Assembly (NCBI RefSeq): GCF_001420695.1
Contig: NZ_LJJB01000013.1
Span: 496,065 to 560,064, forward strand
Direction: 5' to 3'
DNA length: 64,000 nucleotides
From: Brevibacillus choshinensis
GTDB lineage: Bacteria; Bacillota; Bacilli; Brevibacillales; Brevibacillaceae
Shown here: positions 44,382-54,117 of the stretch, piece after piece
How the letters are laid out: each line of letters begins with the position of its first letter
Position numbering within the stretch: the first letter of the stretch is position 1
The notes under the pieces: generated by a model
Database searches by the model: none
What the model was told of the DNA's origin: nothing
The model's input: only the letters and a program-made list of their open reading frames with translations
Program-made: the position numbers and the translations under genes

Positions 44382-44597
44382 TTATGAAATGACACGTTTC
44401 GCAAACAAGTAATGCTCGAACCAATAATTTTGTTCGCGTTTATCATTCTTTATATCGCTGACAGTTACTCCAATTCCCTTCGCATAGGTATGGAGTACTT
44501 TTCCGTTCCCGATATAAATGTCAACGTGCCTAACTTTATTGAGGCCAATTCCACCCTGAAGGCACTTCCTGATTGGATTACTCCAGTATCCTACCAA
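44382..44597 (-). pseudogene. NlpC/P60 peptidase C-terminal fragment
   Basis: About 71 residues are open. HVDIYIGNGKVLHTYAKG with its His and NYWFEHYLFAKRVIS at the end are the C-terminal half of an NlpC/P60 cysteine peptidase. The catalytic Cys part is absent; an in-frame stop lies just upstream and no ribosome binding site precedes the frame. It is best read as a decayed remnant of a cell-wall peptidase gene. Confidence 0.6.
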
Positions 44598-44635
44598 TCT
44601 TGGAGGAGAGAATTACCACAAAAATATTACCAGAG

Positions 44636-46135
44636 TTACGATTTTCTCTGGATGTATGTAAGATGACCATAAATATAGAGAGGAAATAAGATGAAAAACG
44701 TCAATCCCATGATCGCATCTTGTATGAAAGTAGACCCAATTGGAATGATGTGGGAGTAGAGGAGCGAAATCGCAAAATGTATACAACTAAGAAAAGAGAT
44801 ACAAACGACAATTTCTCTAACAATAGATAATCCTATTTTTTGCGGGTGTATGGCTCGAATCAGGGAAGTAAGATTAAACGTCAAGGATGTTATCTCAAAA
44901 CATAGAATCCCCAGGATAATACCTGCAATACTATATCCCGGAATTCCTATGACAAAGAAATTGATCAAACTTGAAAAAATCGTGGCGAGAATAAGACCCT
45001 TTAACGGTTGCCCCTTCACATTCATTGTCCAGAGAATGGTAGTAGAAAGTTCTCTTAGACTTGCAAACAGTGGTGCCAAAGAAAGGTACTGGATAGGTTG
45101 TGCAAGTGATTCGTTCCCAATTACAAGAGTCGATATTGGATGGGAGTAGGCAACTAAAAAAAAGGAAGAGGACAATCCCCACAGTAAAGTCGTATTAAAG
45201 GCTACTTTAATCTTTTTGATAAATCCTGAAATATTTAAAGTCTCCCATGCTATGGTTAGCCTTGGTAACATAATGTGACTGATGGATCCTGTAATAAGTG
45301 TGGGTACAAAAACAACAGTAGCTACGATACCAAAGAATTTTCCATAAATCTCGGTTGCTTCTTGTACCGAATAACCAGCCAAAAAAAGCCGATTCGGTAC
45401 GAGTATGGAATCGATAAAGTCGGAGGCTGGAAGAATGATTCGAGCCCCCATTATCGAGATACAAGACATGATGAATACGGGTATAGAAGTTGGCAGTGAA
45501 TGATGATTCATCTGGACGGTTGGAAATGGGAGAAGCAAAGGAGCCAATAAAAATAAAAACGCGATGAAGGCTCCTAGTACAGCACCAAATAGTGCCCCTC
45601 CTACGGCTTCAGTAAGCCCTTTTTGCATCAGAAGACCAGTTAAAAAAACCATGGCTACTACACGGACGACTTGCTCAATCAGTTCTGACAAAGCTATATA
45701 CGCGTAACGTTGTAAACCTTGCAGGAAACCCCTCATCAGGCTCAAAATGGGTACTAGTAAAATGGCTGGCGCCAGAAATTGAATGGGTCTAACAAGTCCC
45801 TTTTCTCCAAAAAGCTCCGCTACAAAAGGGGCGCAATAATAGGATAACAAACCCATACTGCTTCCGAGGATAGCAAGCAGGTACAATGAGAAGTGAAAAA
45901 GTTGTTTGCCTCTTTGAATGTCTTTTGCAGTTGCTAACGAGACGGCTGAAGCAAATCCTCCGGTTATAATAGTAATTAACAGACCGTAGTAAGCATAAGC
46001 CATTTGATAAAGTCCGATTCCTTCCGAACCCACTAAACGAAATAATGTAATTCGCCCCAAAGCACCGATCAGCTTCACAATGCTTAGGATACCAGACCGC
46101 AGAAAAAAGTCCTTCAGGAGTGGAGGTAGGTACAC
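44636..46135 (-). CDS. MOP-superfamily lipid flippase, SpoVB-like
   Basis: The protein has about 499 residues and 14 likely membrane helices. It begins with ITLFRLVGSEGIGLYQMAYAYYGLL, matching the SpoVB N-terminal pattern (GEEGVGLYMM), and has MRGFLQGLQRYAYIALSELIEQVVR where SpoVB has RGYFQGKQNM...VLEQVVR. SpoVB/MurJ-type proteins move lipid-linked precursors across the membrane. GTG 46135 is eight bases after AGAGGG; TTG 46141 is too close to that site. It may work in spore cortex or polysaccharide export. Confidence 0.85.
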   Translation of the reverse strand: MYLPPLLKDFFLRSGILSIVKLIGALGRITLFRLVGSEGIGLYQMAYAYYGLLITIITGGFASAVSLATAKDIQRGKQLFHFSLYLLAILGSSMGLLSYYCAPFVAELFGEKGLVRPIQFLAPAILLVPILSLMRGFLQGLQRYAYIALSELIEQVVRVVAMVFLTGLLMQKGLTEAVGGALFGAVLGAFIAFLFLLAPLLLPFPTVQMNHHSLPTSIPVFIMSCISIMGARIILPASDFIDSILVPNRLFLAGYSVQEATEIYGKFFGIVATVVFVPTLITGSISHIMLPRLTIAWETLNISGFIKKIKVAFNTTLLWGLSSSFFLVAYSHPISTLVIGNESLAQPIQYLSLAPLFASLRELSTTILWTMNVKGQPLKGLILATIFSSLINFFVIGIPGYSIAGIILGILCFEITSLTFNLTSLIRAIHPQKIGLSIVREIVVCISFLSCIHFAISLLYSHIIPIGSTFIQDAIMGLTFFILFPLYIYGHLTYIQRKS

Positions 46136-46207
46136 TTTCAACGCCCTCTTTACTTGGCTATTTCAACCATTTTATGAAAGAGGGCGGACAACTATGTAGG
46201 ATCTCTT

Positions 46208-47320
46208 CTATTCTCCGATGCGGAACAAGAGAAACTTCGTATTTTTGTCCCAGCCTAAATCCCAGGGCACATGATATCGATCAGCAGTATGGGAATTTAC
46301 CAGAATGTAGCCTTTGGAATCCTGTGCAGTTACAACAGAAAAATGGTCAATATCTCCCTTCATTTCATAGCCAATCACGTCTCCAGGCTTTAATTCAGCA
46401 AGCGCAGTGTTAGGAAATTTTTTCGTAGGCTTCGCTACCTGATCATAGGTGCCTCGAGCAATTAATGTGCCATAACCGCTACGGATTAAAAAGTTTTTGA
46501 GTGAATCAGTACGGACCCATGCTGTATTGCCACCTTGGTTGTATTTATATTTCCATTCAGGGCGCATGGGGAGACCTCCTCCCTCTTCTTGGTCTCCTAA
46601 AACTTGAGAGGTAAAATTGGTGCAATCTCCTCCCTGAAAAGAATAATCCATGTACTTTTGATTATATCGCTGATTGCTCCCCGTCTTGTTGGCGAGACCC
46701 GCATATTTATCCGCGTATTGAACTGCTTTTTCACGATTGTATTTCATTCTCCATTTCTGATTCGGAGCACTTCCTACCATTTCCATATCCGTTGATTGGA
46801 GAGATTTTGACGAGGGGATGAGTCCCGGGTTTTCGTCTAGTGGATCAAGGTACCATTCTTTTAGAACATGCCATTTTCCGTTATTCTTCTTGAGAGTTAA
46901 AACGTGTCTCGTGCCGACCCCCATCGTATGCTGTTCCTGACCCTGGTATTGGTATGTGAGTTGAAGGGATTGCATTACGGAAACCCGAGCTGTATCGCCC
47001 GTGTTCTTTATTCTGGTGATACGGATAACACCGGAGGAATTCACAAATTTTACTTTTCGCGCATGAGCCCATTTGTTCATGTAAATGGTTCTATTCTTTT
47101 CGTGCTCGAATGCAAGCTTGCTTAGTTTTTCTGTAGGTAAATAGAACGGCTGTACATTTTGATATTGTTTATCTACAAGCAGTTGAATACGTGCAGCAAA
47201 TAACCGATGGAGGAAAGATTGTATGTCATCATTCTGATCGTCTAGAGCGAATGCTTGCATAGAGATCAGTAAGAACAAGTACGAAATGAATAAAATCTGG
47301 AAGAACCCCTTCACTTTCAC
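46208..47320 (-). CDS. Secreted protein with putative amidase domain
   Basis: The 370-residue protein has a signal peptide (ILFISYLFLLISMQAFA), a central region of unknown fold, and a C-terminal amidase-like domain of the PF12671 type: GGDCTNFTSQVL with the candidate catalytic Cys, LKPGDVIGYEMKGDIDHFSVV with His, and YILVNSHTADRYHVPW. It probably acts on the cell wall or spore envelope. GTG start with AGGAGGG upstream. It is 73 bp from the flippase gene on the same strand. Confidence 0.85.
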   Translation of the reverse strand: MKVKGFFQILFISYLFLLISMQAFALDDQNDDIQSFLHRLFAARIQLLVDKQYQNVQPFYLPTEKLSKLAFEHEKNRTIYMNKWAHARKVKFVNSSGVIRITRIKNTGDTARVSVMQSLQLTYQYQGQEQHTMGVGTRHVLTLKKNNGKWHVLKEWYLDPLDENPGLIPSSKSLQSTDMEMVGSAPNQKWRMKYNREKAVQYADKYAGLANKTGSNQRYNQKYMDYSFQGGDCTNFTSQVLGDQEEGGGLPMRPEWKYKYNQGGNTAWVRTDSLKNFLIRSGYGTLIARGTYDQVAKPTKKFPNTALAELKPGDVIGYEMKGDIDHFSVVTAQDSKGYILVNSHTADRYHVPWDLGWDKNTKFLLFRIGE

Positions 47321-47452
47321 TTGTTGTCCCTCCTACGGATGTTTGTGATTTTAATCCAGATATTTTCCCCTATTCGTATCCGCCCATAACTTATAATATT
47401 CAAGGCACCTTCACGCCATAATATGGTTAAGTCACAATGGAGGGCAAGCAGG

Positions 47453-48226
47453 ATGAAAATGAAAATGATCGTTATCTCGCTTTGCACGGCGATTCTCGTC
47501 GTGGGAAGCGTACCCGTGATTGCCCGTGAAGAACGGAATCGACATTATTTCGAGGTTAGAGGAGAAGTTGTATGGGAGGTGCCTTCCAAAGAAAGTGTGA
47601 TCGCTTTGACATTTGATGACGGTCCGGACCCCATATACACCCCGATGATCATGGACCTTTTAAACCAGTACAATGCTAAGGCAACCTTCTTTGCGGTTGG
47701 ATCACGACTGGCAAAACATCCCGGGATCGGCAAAACGATTGTGGAACATGGCCACGAAATTGCAAACCATACATTTCATCATCCTAACTTCAAATCGATT
47801 TCGAAAGAAAAAATTGAAACTGAAATCAGACTTACTGAAGAGACCATCCTGAAGGCTACCGGAAAGCATCCTACACTATTTCGATCACCGGCTGGCATCT
47901 ATAATGAAACGATTGTAAACACGGTAAAGAAGTGCGGTTATTTGATGATCATGTGGTCATGGCACCAGGATACTCGGGATTGGAGTAATCCAGGCGTGAA
48001 CAAGATTGTAAATAAGGTGCTCCGGAATGCACGAAAAGGAGACATCGTCCTGTTTCACGATTATAGGGGAAATCAGACTGTGAAAGCCTTGCAAGTCATT
48101 TTGCCAGAATTGAAGAAACGGGGATACAGGTTTGTAACGGTATCAGAACTAGTACAGCTTCAGAAAATAAATCCTGTCAACAAACATCCAGCAAGCTTAT
48201 ATTTTCCGTTCCAATGTCATTTATAG
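47453..48226 (+). CDS. Polysaccharide deacetylase (NodB family)
   Basis: The 257-residue protein has an N-terminal signal or anchor helix and the NodB domain: LTFDDGPDPIYT with catalytic Asp and metal Asp, EIANHTFHHPN with the two metal His, FRSPAGIYN, and DIVLFHDY with the catalytic His. The family deacetylates peptidoglycan or other GlcNAc polymers, as PdaA/PdaB do in spores. ATG 47453 follows GGAGGG by seven bases; the frame extends to 47423 without a better site. A terminator follows. Confidence 0.9.
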   Translation: MKMKMIVISLCTAILVVGSVPVIAREERNRHYFEVRGEVVWEVPSKESVIALTFDDGPDPIYTPMIMDLLNQYNAKATFFAVGSRLAKHPGIGKTIVEHGHEIANHTFHHPNFKSISKEKIETEIRLTEETILKATGKHPTLFRSPAGIYNETIVNTVKKCGYLMIMWSWHQDTRDWSNPGVNKIVNKVLRNARKGDIVLFHDYRGNQTVKALQVILPELKKRGYRFVTVSELVQLQKINPVNKHPASLYFPFQCHL

Positions 48227-48339
48227 ATGGGATGTTTTGTTAGCTGGAATGTGATTAAGACAATTGCATGAAACGTCATCATCGGAAGGCACATATCCAA
48301 ACGGATTTCTCAACATGGTTTTAATTGGAAGGAACGCAC

Positions 48340-48379
48340 AAAAAGACGTGACGATGATGTAATCGTCACGTCTTTTTTG
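48340..48379. terminator. Bidirectional terminator
   Basis: AGACGTGACGAT and ATCGTCACGTCT form a perfect 12-bp stem with A and T runs on either side. Confidence 0.9.
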
Positions 48380-48523
48380 TTTATGACAAACTCTCTATCT
48401 AACGTCGTTCTCCTCCACAAGGGCCCAACACCTTGCTGTAACAAAAGCCCATCAATTACCAACCACCACTCATCACTTCCTGCGATTCGGGCATACAATC
48501 GGCCGGCATTTGCTCCATCATCT

Positions 48524-49315
48524 TCAAGAGGCGCTTTCTTTCCATTGTGGCGAGCGAAAATGCAAATAGACTCCAGCGATCAAGGAGAGAATGATCACAG
48601 TGACGGAGGTCCACTGAGCTGCCGTCCAATGAAACAGGTACCGGGGGGAGTCACCACGCAACAGCTCTAACAGGAAGCGTCCCAAGTTGTAGAGGATGTT
48701 GTAGGCGAGAAATAAATACCCGCGTTTGAGTTGTTTGCGCATGAGGATGAGGAGCAACGCAAAGATGATGATATCCATTTGCCCTTCCCATACTTCAGCA
48801 GGCCACAACGGTTGATCGCCGAAAGTAGCGCGAGCGTTCGTTCCTTCCGGGTACAAAATGCCGAAATTGCTTCCGGTCGGGTCTCCAAAGGCATCCCCGT
48901 TCATCAGGTTGGCATCTCGCCCAATGCTTTGCCCCAATATTAATCCAGGCGCACATAAATCAGCCAATTCCCAGAATGAGAGATTATGCTTACGGACGTA
49001 CCAGATCCCAACCAGAATGGCCCCGACGATTCCCCCCTGAATGGACAGCCCACCGTGCCAAATCGCGATGATTTCCCCAGGATGCTTGGAGTAAAAATCC
49101 CAATCGAAGAAAAAGACGGCCCAAAAACGCGACCCGATGATAGCTCCAACCATCATGGGGACAAGCAGGTTCATGAGGTGATTGCCTAGCTCCTCTTTCT
49201 TTTGCAGCTTTGCTAAAGTGAGAGTCACGCCTACGCCCAGAGCGATCGCCAGTACAAAGATAAGGCTGTACGACCGTATAGGAAAAGAACCAATGTGTGC
49301 GAGATATTGATGCAA
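48524..49315 (-). CDS. lgt: Prolipoprotein diacylglyceryl transferase
   Basis: Lgt transfers diacylglycerol to the lipobox Cys of prolipoproteins in the membrane. The 263-residue protein has GSRFWAVFFFDWDFY, WHGGLSIQGGIVGAI, GQSIGRDANLMNGDAFG and GDQPLWPAEVWEG, in the family order. The core signature differs slightly, with IGRDANLMN where IGRxGNFxN is usual. TTG start with AAGGGA upstream. Several lipoproteins in this window would need it; this may be one of more than one copy. Confidence 0.88.
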   Translation of the reverse strand: MHQYLAHIGSFPIRSYSLIFVLAIALGVGVTLTLAKLQKKEELGNHLMNLLVPMMVGAIIGSRFWAVFFFDWDFYSKHPGEIIAIWHGGLSIQGGIVGAILVGIWYVRKHNLSFWELADLCAPGLILGQSIGRDANLMNGDAFGDPTGSNFGILYPEGTNARATFGDQPLWPAEVWEGQMDIIIFALLLILMRKQLKRGYLFLAYNILYNLGRFLLELLRGDSPRYLFHWTAAQWTSVTVIILSLIAGVYLHFRSPQWKESAS

Positions 49316-49577
49316 GGAAATCCCTTCTTTCTCTAAAAAGGTAGAGCTAACTTGTTCTCCATTCTTTTACGATTCGCGTAGTGGCACCGCTAATGATGGA
49401 TAGTTACCTATATAACCATAACAGACTGTGCCCGTTTTCAACAGCTAGAAATAACCAGACATAGGGGGATCTGATCGGGCTACTCTGGTAAAAAAGTTTC
49501 GCTTAGTAAAAGGTAGCACAAAAGGAGAACGGCCCTTTCGCGGGTAGGAGCGAAAGAGCCGGTTTTTTTGTATGGCA
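49316..49577. other. Intergenic region between lgt and the MFS gene
   Basis: It carries the hairpin listed at 49530-49571 and an AT-rich lgt leader. Nothing else is seen. Confidence 0.5.
49530..49571. terminator. Terminator of the MFS gene
   Basis: CGGCCCTTTCGC and GCGAAAGAGCCG form a 12-bp stem with one mismatch. T-runs follow on the plus strand, and TTCTCCTTTT on the minus strand after the MFS gene. Confidence 0.75.
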
Positions 49578-50981
49578 TCAATGAGAGCCTTGAGCAGGTT
49601 GTGGTTTTTTCTTGGGGATCCAGAAAGTGATGACCAAGCAAACGAGCGCTAAGGCAGTCACCAAGACAAAGTTTTGATGAATACCAGCAGCGAGTACGGC
49701 TGGTGGCACTTGAGCCCCTGCCTCCGAATGACTTGCGATCTGCTGGTTTAACATCGTTCCCATGACAGCGACACCAAATGTCTGTCCCAGCGTCCGTAAA
49801 AAGGTGTTGGACGAGGTAGCGACTCCGCGCAAGTTCCAGTCGACGGCAGATTGGACGACGATCGTAAATATGGTGATAGATAGACCAAAGCCAAGCCCCA
49901 TAACGAAGACAATGCCCAGAATGACCCAAGGTGGAGTCGATATCGTGATGAAGGTCAGGCAAAAGGTTCCGATTACAAGAAAGAGAATGCCGAGAAACGA
50001 AATGGGTTTGGCGCCATAGCGAACGAGCAAGCGGCCACCAACCGTGGAACCGATCGGCCACCCGATAGACATCGGCATCAGGATCAAGCCCGAATAGATC
50101 GCGCCTTTTTCCAAGACGCCCTGGATCCACAAGGGGAGGTAAGCGGTGATGCCGATCAGGATAGCACTCGCCAGCAAAGAGATCAGATTCGGAAGCGATA
50201 CTTCGCGAATACGAAACAGCTGGATCGGAATCATCGGCTCTGGGTGGCGTTTCTGAATCGCAAAAAACACGACTAAAAACACAACGGTCACAATCAAAAG
50301 CGTGAGTATCGGAGCTGAATTCCAAGCGTATTCATTGCCTCCAGACAGCAGCGCATAGAGTAGAGCAGTAGTACCGATGGTGAAGGTAATCGCTCCACCG
50401 TAATCGATTTTCCGTTTTCTTTTTTCCAGATTCTCATGCAGGTTTTTCGTAATCAACCAGATGGAGAGCAGTCCAAAAGGAATATTGATATAAAAGATCC
50501 AGTGCCAGCTTACATAATCTACGAAGAATCCTCCGACCAAGGGACCAAAGATTCCTGCGACCCCCCAGATGGAAGCAAAAAGACCTTGCACACGAGCACG
50601 TTCCTCAAACGTAAAAATGTCACCGATGATCGTAAAGGTAATCGGGACGACGGCACCCGCCCCAATTCCTTGAATCGCGCGGAAAAGAATCAATTGCTCC
50701 ATGCTTTGTGAGAGACCGCATAGCATGGATCCTACCAAGAAAAGGGAGCACCCCACTAAAAATACTTTTTTCCGCCCGAACAGGTCAGCGATCTTTCCGA
50801 AAATAGGAGTGGTCACAGCGGATGTCAACAAGTAGACGGCGTACACCCAGCTGATGAGCTCCAAGCCTCCGAGTTTATTGACGATTGTCGGCATGGCTGT
50901 ACTCACGATCGTTACTTCAATCGCGGAAAGAAAGGTAGCGATCAAGAGCGCAATCGTGATTTTTTTCTGATAAGCAGTCAT
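49578..50981 (-). CDS. MFS drug exporter, DHA2 (14-helix) type
   Basis: The 467-residue membrane protein has EVTIVSTAMPTIVNKLGG in helix 1, GKIADLFGRKKVFLVG as the MFS loop 2-3 motif, and helix 5 motif C GVAGIFGPLVGGFFVDYVSW. This is the EmrB/QacA family of proton-driven multidrug exporters. It lies six bases after a MarR-family gene and is probably controlled by it. Confidence 0.92.
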   Translation of the reverse strand: MTAYQKKITIALLIATFLSAIEVTIVSTAMPTIVNKLGGLELISWVYAVYLLTSAVTTPIFGKIADLFGRKKVFLVGCSLFLVGSMLCGLSQSMEQLILFRAIQGIGAGAVVPITFTIIGDIFTFEERARVQGLFASIWGVAGIFGPLVGGFFVDYVSWHWIFYINIPFGLLSIWLITKNLHENLEKRKRKIDYGGAITFTIGTTALLYALLSGGNEYAWNSAPILTLLIVTVVFLVVFFAIQKRHPEPMIPIQLFRIREVSLPNLISLLASAILIGITAYLPLWIQGVLEKGAIYSGLILMPMSIGWPIGSTVGGRLLVRYGAKPISFLGILFLVIGTFCLTFITISTPPWVILGIVFVMGLGFGLSITIFTIVVQSAVDWNLRGVATSSNTFLRTLGQTFGVAVMGTMLNQQIASHSEAGAQVPPAVLAAGIHQNFVLVTALALVCLVITFWIPKKKPQPAQGSH

Positions 50982-50987
50982 TTTTTT

Positions 50988-51431
50988 CTACTCCCTCCCA
51001 TCTACTTGCACCCGCAAGGAACGAGAAAGCCGTTCCAGCATCTCGTCCATCATTTCAAGCTCATCCTCACGAAAGTCTTGAAAGGTCACTTCATTGCTCT
51101 GGTGGGTTCGCGGCTGCATCATTTCTAACGTTTCTTTCCCTTTCTCCGTTATGCGAACCCGCGTCAGCCGCTTGTCTGTCGGATCGCTCCAGGTTGTGAC
51201 CCAACCGCCTTTTCCCATGCGTTCGATGAGTCCCGTCATATTTTGTTTGGTGACGAGGGTCTCTTCACTTAGCTTGCTTAGCGTGATGCCTTCATTGCGA
51301 GAAATTATACCGAGCAACTGCCACTGTTGAACGCTAGATAATCCCGTTCCTTCCACCAACTTTAGGCCCATTCGGTTGATCAGGGCAGACAGGCGCAGCA
51401 CGCTTAGGATAATGCTTACTTTTCCATCCAC
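50988..51431 (-). CDS. MarR family transcriptional regulator
   Basis: The 147-residue winged-helix protein contains GITLSKLSEETLVTKQNMTGLIERMGKGGWV, the recognition helix region, and DPTDKRLTRVRITEKGKETL, the wing. GTG start after AAAGGAG. Two related palindromes straddle its promoter, so it probably represses its own operon and releases it on binding a drug or phenolic ligand. Confidence 0.92.
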   Translation of the reverse strand: MDGKVSIILSVLRLSALINRMGLKLVEGTGLSSVQQWQLLGIISRNEGITLSKLSEETLVTKQNMTGLIERMGKGGWVTTWSDPTDKRLTRVRITEKGKETLEMMQPRTHQSNEVTFQDFREDELEMMDEMLERLSRSLRVQVDGRE

Positions 51432-51455
51432 GATAGGTAATCTCCTTTGGAAATG

Positions 51456-51508
51456 GTCAACATATGGACTATCTTAACGGGGTGTCGGTAATTCGTCAAT
51501 ATGTTGAC
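51456..51508 (-). promoter_or_regulatory. Two MarR operators around the promoter
   Basis: GTCAATATGTTGAC at 51495-51508 is a perfect 5-bp dyad around four bases and overlaps the -35 box. GTCAACATATGGAC at 51456-51469 is a close copy just downstream of the -10 box. Their centres are 39 bp apart. Confidence 0.7.
51471..51499 (-). promoter_or_regulatory. Promoter of the marR-MFS operon
   Basis: On the minus strand TTGACG (51499-51494) and TAAGAT (51476-51471) are 17 bp apart. Confidence 0.7.
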
Positions 51509-51587
51509 TAATAGGCGAAAAGCAGTTTTTACATGCAGAAATACGAGCAAGGCGTGCTACCTGTTGCGGGTGAGCACGCCTGTCTTG

Positions 51588-52307
51588 TTATTGTGGATTG
51601 GTCGTCCAGATACCTGCTGTCTTGACAAATACCCGCTCCGGTAATTGTAGTGTGGCGAGAGCCAGCTCAGCGACGTCCTCCGGCTGTAGCATACGATGTT
51701 CTTCGCCGATCTTCAAACCAGCATTGGCAGCTAATTCGGTATTCACGGTACTAGGGGTGAGGGCGGTTACCCGGATGTTATTTTTCCGCACCTCTTGCAG
51801 GACGGACTCAGTAAAGCCGAGTACAGCAAATTTAGAAGCACAATACGCCGAGCCGGTTGCAAAACCGCGTTCTCCAGCAGTCGAAGCGATATTTAGGATC
51901 GAACCACTGTTTCGGTCGATCATATCCGGTAAAGCCACATAGGTCATGTGATAGGTTCCATACAAATTCACCTGAATGATGCGGTCCCACTCTTCCGGGG
52001 GCATCTGGGTGACCGTACCAAAGCTTGCGATCCCCGCATTGTTTATCAAAATATCCAGCGGTCCAAGATCTTGCTTGATGTGATTGTACGCGGCGAGAGC
52101 CTCATCTCGTTTGGATACATCGGCAGGAGCGTAGCTCGTTTTCGTCTGGAATTGTGTAGAAATCGTCGAAGCGAGCTGCTCCAAATCAGCGACCGAGCGG
52201 GAGACGAGACCAACACGCACCCCTTCCTTGGCGAGAGCCAGCGCGAGGGCTCGTCCGATTCCTTTTCCAGCCCCTGTAATCAGCGCATTTTTCCCTTTCA
52301 GATCCAT
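51588..52307 (-). CDS. Short-chain dehydrogenase/reductase, FabG-like
   Basis: The 239-residue protein has the classical SDR motifs: ITGAGKGIGRALALAL for NAD(P), LINNAGIASFG, INIAS-type Ser in SILNIASTAG and the catalytic YCASK. It resembles 3-oxoacyl-ACP reductases (FabG) and YkvO-like enzymes. The substrate is not evident. It lies alone between the MarR operon and the sigma-54 activator, on the same strand as both. Confidence 0.9.
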   Translation of the reverse strand: MDLKGKNALITGAGKGIGRALALALAKEGVRVGLVSRSVADLEQLASTISTQFQTKTSYAPADVSKRDEALAAYNHIKQDLGPLDILINNAGIASFGTVTQMPPEEWDRIIQVNLYGTYHMTYVALPDMIDRNSGSILNIASTAGERGFATGSAYCASKFAVLGFTESVLQEVRKNNIRVTALTPSTVNTELAANAGLKIGEEHRMLQPEDVAELALATLQLPERVFVKTAGIWTTNPQ

Positions 52308-52389
52308 TGGCTATTCTCCGTTCCTTGTGGTTTACGGACTGGGTCCATTCCGTAGATAAGGTATCCAGATGAAAAGAATGCCATTCAGG

Positions 52390-54117
52390 TCATTGATCTC
52401 CTTCTCCGTGGTTTTTGATGCCGAGCTTGCGAATGTGATATTGCAGATTTTGACGGGTCGTTCCGAGAATTTTGGCAGCCTTGGTCACACTCCAGTTGAC
52501 GCTCTCCAACGTTTGCTGAATCAGACGTTTTTGCGCTGGATTGATCGCGGATTTGATAGGACGTGTGCTTTTGGTCTTTTGATAGATCTCTTGATTCTCA
52601 AGGCTTTGGAAAAAATCTTTTAAATACATAGGGAGGTGCTCTGTATCTAGGAGGACATCGTCCGAATCCGCGTTAATGACGAGATTGTCGATAACATGGG
52701 CAAGCTCACGTATATTTCCGGGCCAACGGTAATGAAGCAAAATTTGCTGCAATTCCCGGGTCAGGCTCTTGATTTGTTTGTTCAGCTTTCTGCTGGAGGT
52801 GAGGATGAAATAATCGATGAGAACTTCTAGATCTTCTACGCGATCACGCAAGGGCGGTATCAATAGACTCGTGCGGGCAATTCGGTAATAGAGGTCGGAA
52901 CGCAGCTTTTGGTTTTCGATCAATTTTTTCGGATCTTCGTTGGAGGCACTGATGATTTTGCAGTGAATCGGTGTGACGGAATTGGTACCGAGTCTCCTGA
53001 TTTCCCGTTCCTCGAGGACGCGAATGAGCTTGGATTGCAGCATGAGAGGCATGGAATTGATCTCATCCAAAAAGAGGGTGCCGTCCTGTGCATGCTCGAA
53101 TAGCCCCATTTGATTGGTCGCGCCAGTGAATGCACCTTTGACCGTGCCGAACAAGGTACTCTCGAGTAAGTTTTCCGGAATGGCGGCACAGTTGATCGCA
53201 ACGAATGGGCTGCTCGCCCGTTTACTGTAATTGTGAATGCTCTGCGCAAATAATTCTTTCCCAGTCCCGGTTTCCCCGACAATCAGCACATCCGTCTGGT
53301 GAGTGGCGATATTTTGCGCTTCCCGAATGATCTTTTTGAGGGCAGGACTCTTTCCTTTGATATTGTCAAAGGTGTATGTCGTTCCGTTATGCAGCACCCT
53401 CTTCTCAAAGGTGCTCGGGATGATGATATTTCGTTTGACTTCGATCGTTTCATCCAACAGATGCTTTAGGTGAAAGTCGTTGATGCTAATGGAAAAGACG
53501 GCGAGAGCCTGATTGTCTTTGATTATCGGATACGAGCTGTATTTCACAGGCTGAGTGATGTTTGCGATACAAGAATGCACACCGTATCGGCTGATGATCG
53601 GCTTGCGCGTTTGCAGGACACGTTGGTGCTCGGAAAGCTTTGGATCGTAGTACTTGTAGGCATCCCACAAATACTTGCCGACCATCTCCTCTTGCTTCAT
53701 TCCCTCCAGTTTTTCCTGCGCCTTATTGTACAAAAGTACCTTTCCTTCCGAATCACTCAGCACAATTCCCTCGTTCATGGATTGGAGAATTTCCTCATAG
53801 CAAACGAGTTTGAGCTGCTGCTGCCGGGCGACATCCGTAGCGCAATTGAGCAAAAGGATTTGGAGGTTTTGCTCGTTTTGCGCAAACAGATGTCTTTGCA
53901 GCAAATATTCTTTGCTGTCTTTTCCCTGGATGGAAAGGGACGGTTTTGCTTTCTTTGCTGTCGGAAGAGACAACGCTGAGAAGACGTTTTCCCCTGTTCG
54001 CAACGGGAAAAGTTCAGCCACAGATTCATCAAACCAGAGTGCATCGTCACTGTCATCGGCAATGATTACGTGTTCGGCGAAGCTCTTTAACAACTGACCC
54101 AGCGCTGTTGCAATCAT
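52390..54117 (-). CDS. Sigma-54-dependent transcriptional activator with PAS domain
   Basis: The 575-residue protein has an N-terminal sensory part with a PAS domain (about 105-225, LQSMNEGIVLSDSEGKVLLYN), an AAA+ domain (Walker A GETGTGKELFAQ, GAFTGA loop in GTVKGAFTGATNQMG, Walker B GTLFLDEIN, PPLRDR, WPGNIREL), and a C-terminal Fis-type helix-turn-helix (SVTKAAKILGTTRQNLQYHIRKLG). It is RocR/BkdR-like. AGGAGGTATGAG precedes ATG. The divergent operon begins behind a sigma-54 promoter, so this protein is almost certainly its activator. Confidence 0.93.
   Translation of the reverse strand: MIATALGQLLKSFAEHVIIADDSDDALWFDESVAELFPLRTGENVFSALSLPTAKKAKPSLSIQGKDSKEYLLQRHLFAQNEQNLQILLLNCATDVARQQQLKLVCYEEILQSMNEGIVLSDSEGKVLLYNKAQEKLEGMKQEEMVGKYLWDAYKYYDPKLSEHQRVLQTRKPIISRYGVHSCIANITQPVKYSSYPIIKDNQALAVFSISINDFHLKHLLDETIEVKRNIIIPSTFEKRVLHNGTTYTFDNIKGKSPALKKIIREAQNIATHQTDVLIVGETGTGKELFAQSIHNYSKRASSPFVAINCAAIPENLLESTLFGTVKGAFTGATNQMGLFEHAQDGTLFLDEINSMPLMLQSKLIRVLEEREIRRLGTNSVTPIHCKIISASNEDPKKLIENQKLRSDLYYRIARTSLLIPPLRDRVEDLEVLIDYFILTSSRKLNKQIKSLTRELQQILLHYRWPGNIRELAHVIDNLVINADSDDVLLDTEHLPMYLKDFFQSLENQEIYQKTKSTRPIKSAINPAQKRLIQQTLESVNWSVTKAAKILGTTRQNLQYHIRKLGIKNHGEGDQ

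Noticed and set aside
48310-48498. 62-codon minus-strand frame after lgt
   Set aside because: It includes the strong terminator hairpin and has no start signal.
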